Source of the DNA: RGIG8306 sp964426655
GTDB lineage: Bacteria > Bacillota > Clostridia > Lachnospirales > Lachnospiraceae
Length of the DNA stretch: 7,871 nt
Reading direction: 5' to 3'
Assembly (NCBI GenBank): GCA_964426655.1
Contig: CAYRQT010000066.1
Coordinates: 1 to 7,871, forward strand
A model generated the notes under the pieces. The model had not been told where the DNA came from and did no database searches. It saw nothing but the letters and a program-made list of their open reading frames with translations. The translations under genes were made by a program, and so were the position numbers. This document shows positions 5,879-7,871 of this stretch, piece after piece; within the stretch, counting starts at the first letter, position 1; the number at the start of each line of letters is the position of its first letter.

Positions 5879-7120
5879 GGACAGCCAGGAAAATAAGGAT
5901 ATCCCATTTTCTTTCACTTCATCATTATAGACAGGAATCCAGGACCAATGCCCGTTGTACATATAGGGGGCATTCTCTTCGGTCTTGAACTGGCCGGTCT
6001 GATCGGTAATGGTTTCATAGGCAGTCAGATGCAGATCCGGATGGCCGGCTTCCTTAAGACGCCGGTATACTTCTCCGGTGTGAGCAGTATACTCTACAAC
6101 CGGGTCTGTTGTGGCATGCACAAACCATATCGGAATGTTCTTTAGAATGTCCAGTTGGGCATCACTGATCCAGGAAGAGGCAAAAGCTTCGCAAATGGGA
6201 AATGCAGCGGCAAAAAGGCCAGGTTCCGATAGAAGCATTCGCAAGGTCATGAAGCCGCCATTAGAGCCGCCTCCCACATAAACCCGCTGGGGGTCCATAT
6301 CCGGATGAGAGGCAAGAACTTCCTTTATCATGGAGAGAATGGCATTGGTGTATTTGCTGGTGCCATCCTTGGTATAAGCTCCACTGCCGTCATTCATCCA
6401 CATATCCGGTGTTTGAGGAACTAAAATGTAGGCTCCGTCAAAATAAGACTGAATTTGGGGCATCGCCAGAGAAACAACTTTATTGCCCAAAAGCGCAATG
6501 GAGGTATCTGCCCCGCCTTCCCCTGCACCATGAAACAGAATAATGAGAGGACGATTTTTTGCAGGATGAGGCGTATAAAGAGCATACTTTAAGTGAATCT
6601 CACCATATGCAGTATCGTTGTAGGAGAAGTCTTTTTCCACAAAGCCCTCAATACCCTCAAAAACGGTTTTGGTACTGGCGTCAGATTTCAGGAGGAATCC
6701 GGCAAGAGAAGCATCTGCTAGAGAATCATTTAATGTAATGGTATATTGGACCTGGTCCTTTACGTTTAAGAAAGTACTGAGTTGGAAAGTATAGGGATAG
6801 CATAGCAGGTTGGAGGGGTGCACATACAATTCCAGGGAGATATACTCGCCTTCTTTGGCGGGAGTACCATCTGCATGGCAGATGTGGGCATCTACTACAG
6901 GAATATTTGTGGGAACATCTCCAAAAGCAGCTTTTTGTCCAACCACGGCAAAAGTAGCAGATGTCACTTCGCCGGTAACCTTTTGCCCCATATCCATAAG
7001 AATCTTGTGATTGGCAGGGCCCCAGTCATAGCCTTTGCTGTAAATGGTAAAAGAAGGTGAGCGAAATCCGTTGCTGCCAGAGGCTGCGTCGACTGGAGAA
7101 AGTAATGTTGAATGTGTCAT
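5864..7120 (-). CDS. Esterase/peptidase-like alpha/beta hydrolase with N-terminal Ig-like domain
   Basis: A 418-residue protein in two parts. Residues about 15-165 are beta-rich without catalytic motifs and resemble the Ig-like N-terminal domain of EstA-type esterases. Residues about 175-415 form an alpha/beta-hydrolase: oxyanion-loop HGAGEGG (197-203), nucleophile elbow GGGSNGG with Ser286, acid Asp339 in HATTDP, and His391 in YNGHWSW. This matches the predicted-peptidase/feruloyl-esterase/PHB-depolymerase-like group (COG4099 type). No signal peptide is visible at the N-terminus, so it is probably cytoplasmic, unlike many relatives. The start ATG has AAGGA 6 bases upstream on the minus strand. 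It ends 16 bp from the enzyme I stop, in convergent orientation, and is not part of the PTS operon. Acyl-glycoside or hydroxycinnamoyl ester cleavage would suit the neighbourhood, but the substrate cannot be read from the sequence. Confidence 0.82.
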   Translation of the reverse strand: MTHSTLLSPVDAASGSNGFRSPSFTIYSKGYDWGPANHKILMDMGQKVTGEVTSATFAVVGQKAAFGDVPTNIPVVDAHICHADGTPAKEGEYISLELYVHPSNLLCYPYTFQLSTFLNVKDQVQYTITLNDSLADASLAGFLLKSDASTKTVFEGIEGFVEKDFSYNDTAYGEIHLKYALYTPHPAKNRPLIILFHGAGEGGADTSIALLGNKVVSLAMPQIQSYFDGAYILVPQTPDMWMNDGSGAYTKDGTSKYTNAILSMIKEVLASHPDMDPQRVYVGGGSNGGFMTLRMLLSEPGLFAAAFPICEAFASSWISDAQLDILKNIPIWFVHATTDPVVEYTAHTGEVYRRLKEAGHPDLHLTAYETITDQTGQFKTEENAPYMYNGHWSWIPVYNDEVKENGISLFSWLSSHHR

Positions 7121-7259
7121 TTTTTATCCTTTCTTTTCACTATAATATAATTAATTACGTCCGGTTCATTTCATCTGAAAATGGAGAAATGTGACTATCA
7201 GGTAGTATATCATATTTGCAGGAAAAAGAGGATGAAAAAATGGACATACTTTGTTCGAA
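7121..7259 (-). promoter_or_regulatory. AT-rich upstream region of the esterase gene, probable promoter
   Basis: This gap between the aldehyde dehydrogenase terminator and the esterase start has no credible gene. On the minus strand it contains a ribosome site (AAGGA, 6 bases from the ATG) and an AT-rich block (plus 7141-7157) with several -10-like hexamers such as TATATT and TATTAT. A second -10-like TATACT lies near plus 7204-7210. No good -35 box could be paired with either. Because a terminator separates the two minus-strand genes, the esterase needs its own promoter here. Confidence 0.35.
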
Positions 7260-7265
7260 CCAAAG
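7249..7265. repeat. Near-perfect palindrome centred on TTCGAA
   Basis: CTTTG (7249-7253), TTCGAA (7254-7259) and C(C)AAAG (7260-7265) make a 16-bp palindrome interrupted by one extra C. It lies directly after the U-tract of the aldehyde dehydrogenase terminator and about 130 bases upstream of the esterase start. It could be an operator or a chance palindrome. Confidence 0.25.
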
Positions 7266-7301
7266 AAAAGGTGCCGGGCGCATGAAGGCGTCGGCACCTT
7301 T
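7260..7301 (-). terminator. Intrinsic terminator of the aldehyde dehydrogenase gene
   Basis: On the minus strand AAAGGTGCCG (plus 7292-7301) pairs with CGGCACCTTT (plus 7267-7276), with a short inner CGC/GCG stem and a CTTCAT loop, followed by CTTTTCTTTG. It begins 13 bases after the aldehyde dehydrogenase stop codon, a classic position and shape. It isolates this gene from the esterase downstream. Confidence 0.85.
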
Positions 7302-7314
7302 AAAAGGACAATGG

Positions 7315-7871
7315 TTAAAAAATGTTTTTCAGAACAACAGATTTGGTTTGTGTCATTTCGTTAAAGGTGCTCATGACACCCTCCCGGCCGATGCCGGAAA
7401 ACTTGTAACCACCAAAGGGCATTTCAAAACTTCTGTAAAAACTTGCACCGTTAATAACGGCTCCACCACACTCTAAGGCATTGGCAATCCGAAATGCCGT
7501 CTTCATATTTTGTGAGAAAACACAGCCGCAAAGGCCAAAAATAGAAGCGTTAGCAATGGCAATGGCCTCTTCCTCGGTGTCAAATGGAATGATGGGCACC
7601 ACCGGGCCAAAAATTTCCATATCTTTTGCCACATCAGCAGTAGGCGGAACATCGCCAATCACGGTGGGAGCATAGAAAGCGCCATTCCTGGTGCCGCCTA
7701 ATAAGATCTTGCCCCCCTGTTCAACGGTGAGAGCCACCTCTTTTTCAATTTTAATAGCCGCTTTTTCACTAATCAGACAGCCAAGCTGAGTGTCTTCTTC
7801 AGCGGGCATGCCAACTTTAATGGCACTGATTTTCTGAATGGCTTTTTCTGTAAATTCTGCCACTCTGGAAC
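7315..7871 (-). CDS. NAD(P)-dependent aldehyde dehydrogenase, C-terminal part (runs off window)
   Basis: The final 184 complete codons of an aldehyde dehydrogenase superfamily protein that oxidises an aldehyde to its acid with NAD(P)+. Recognisable blocks are KVGMPAEEDTQLGCLIS, APTVIGDV, the coenzyme-site EIFGPVVPI, and the C-terminal FEMPFGGYKFSGIGREGV. The catalytic Cys and general-base Glu loops lie further upstream, outside the window. The frame is open to the right edge (SRVAEFTEKAI), so the GTG at 7861-7863 is an internal valine and not a start. The aldehyde substrate cannot be named; succinate-semialdehyde or lactaldehyde-type relatives are possible. It is followed by its own strong terminator, so it is a separate transcription unit from the esterase. 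Confidence 0.93.
   Translation of the reverse strand, partial: SRVAEFTEKAIQKISAIKVGMPAEEDTQLGCLISEKAAIKIEKEVALTVEQGGKILLGGTRNGAFYAPTVIGDVPPTADVAKDMEIFGPVVPIIPFDTEEEAIAIANASIFGLCGCVFSQNMKTAFRIANALECGGAVINGASFYRSFEMPFGGYKFSGIGREGVMSTFNEMTQTKSVVLKNIF

Noticed and set aside
7216..7476. Plus-strand open frame across the intergenic region
   Set aside because: It runs through the aldehyde dehydrogenase terminator and into the opposite strand of that gene, with no homology or supporting context.
1..7871. CRISPR arrays, tRNA/rRNA genes, insertion sequences or attachment sites
   Set aside because: None were seen: no spaced direct repeats, no cloverleaf-like sequences, no transposase and no terminal inverted repeats with target duplications.

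Overview
The window looks like a chromosomal stretch from a Gram-positive, anaerobe-type Firmicute, most likely of the Clostridia (Lachnospiraceae-like). The reasons are a LicT/BglG-type PTS antitermination control, strong GGAGG-like ribosome sites, moderate GC, and HPr, enzyme I and aldehyde dehydrogenase sequences of a clostridial flavour. This placement comes from remembered family resemblance, not a search.

Region 1 (1-512): the last part of a BglG/LicT-family antiterminator (PRD2 domain, ending at 346). All three forward frames are stopped before about position 50, so the gene appears frame-disrupted between PRD1 and PRD2. It is followed by a textbook ribonucleic antiterminator (RAT, 356-383) overlapping an intrinsic terminator (374-438), then an 8-bp inverted repeat and a strong ribosome site.

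Region 2 (513-5847, + strand): a compact four-gene operon. It encodes a three-domain IIBCA beta-glucoside permease, a GH1 6-phospho-beta-glucosidase, an HPr and an enzyme I. Together these form a complete phosphorelay: PEP to enzyme I to HPr to IIA to IIB to sugar, then hydrolysis of the imported phospho-glucoside to glucose-6-phosphate and aglycone or glucose. The HPr keeps His15 but has Arg where HPr kinase would phosphorylate Ser46. It can therefore carry phosphate but should not report to CcpA-type catabolite repression.

Region 3 (5864-7871, - strand): a two-domain esterase (N-terminal Ig-like region plus alpha/beta-hydrolase with a Ser-Asp-His triad) that converges on enzyme I with only 16 bp between stop codons. 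Upstream of it lie an AT-rich intergenic region and the C-terminal third of an NAD(P)-dependent aldehyde dehydrogenase, with its own terminator, running off the right edge of the window.

Nothing here is clearly a new class of system. The points most worth attention are the Ser46-less HPr encoded with its own enzyme I inside a sugar operon, and the combination of an intact RAT/terminator with an antiterminator that has apparently lost its PTS-sensing PRD2. The latter could have locked the operon on.
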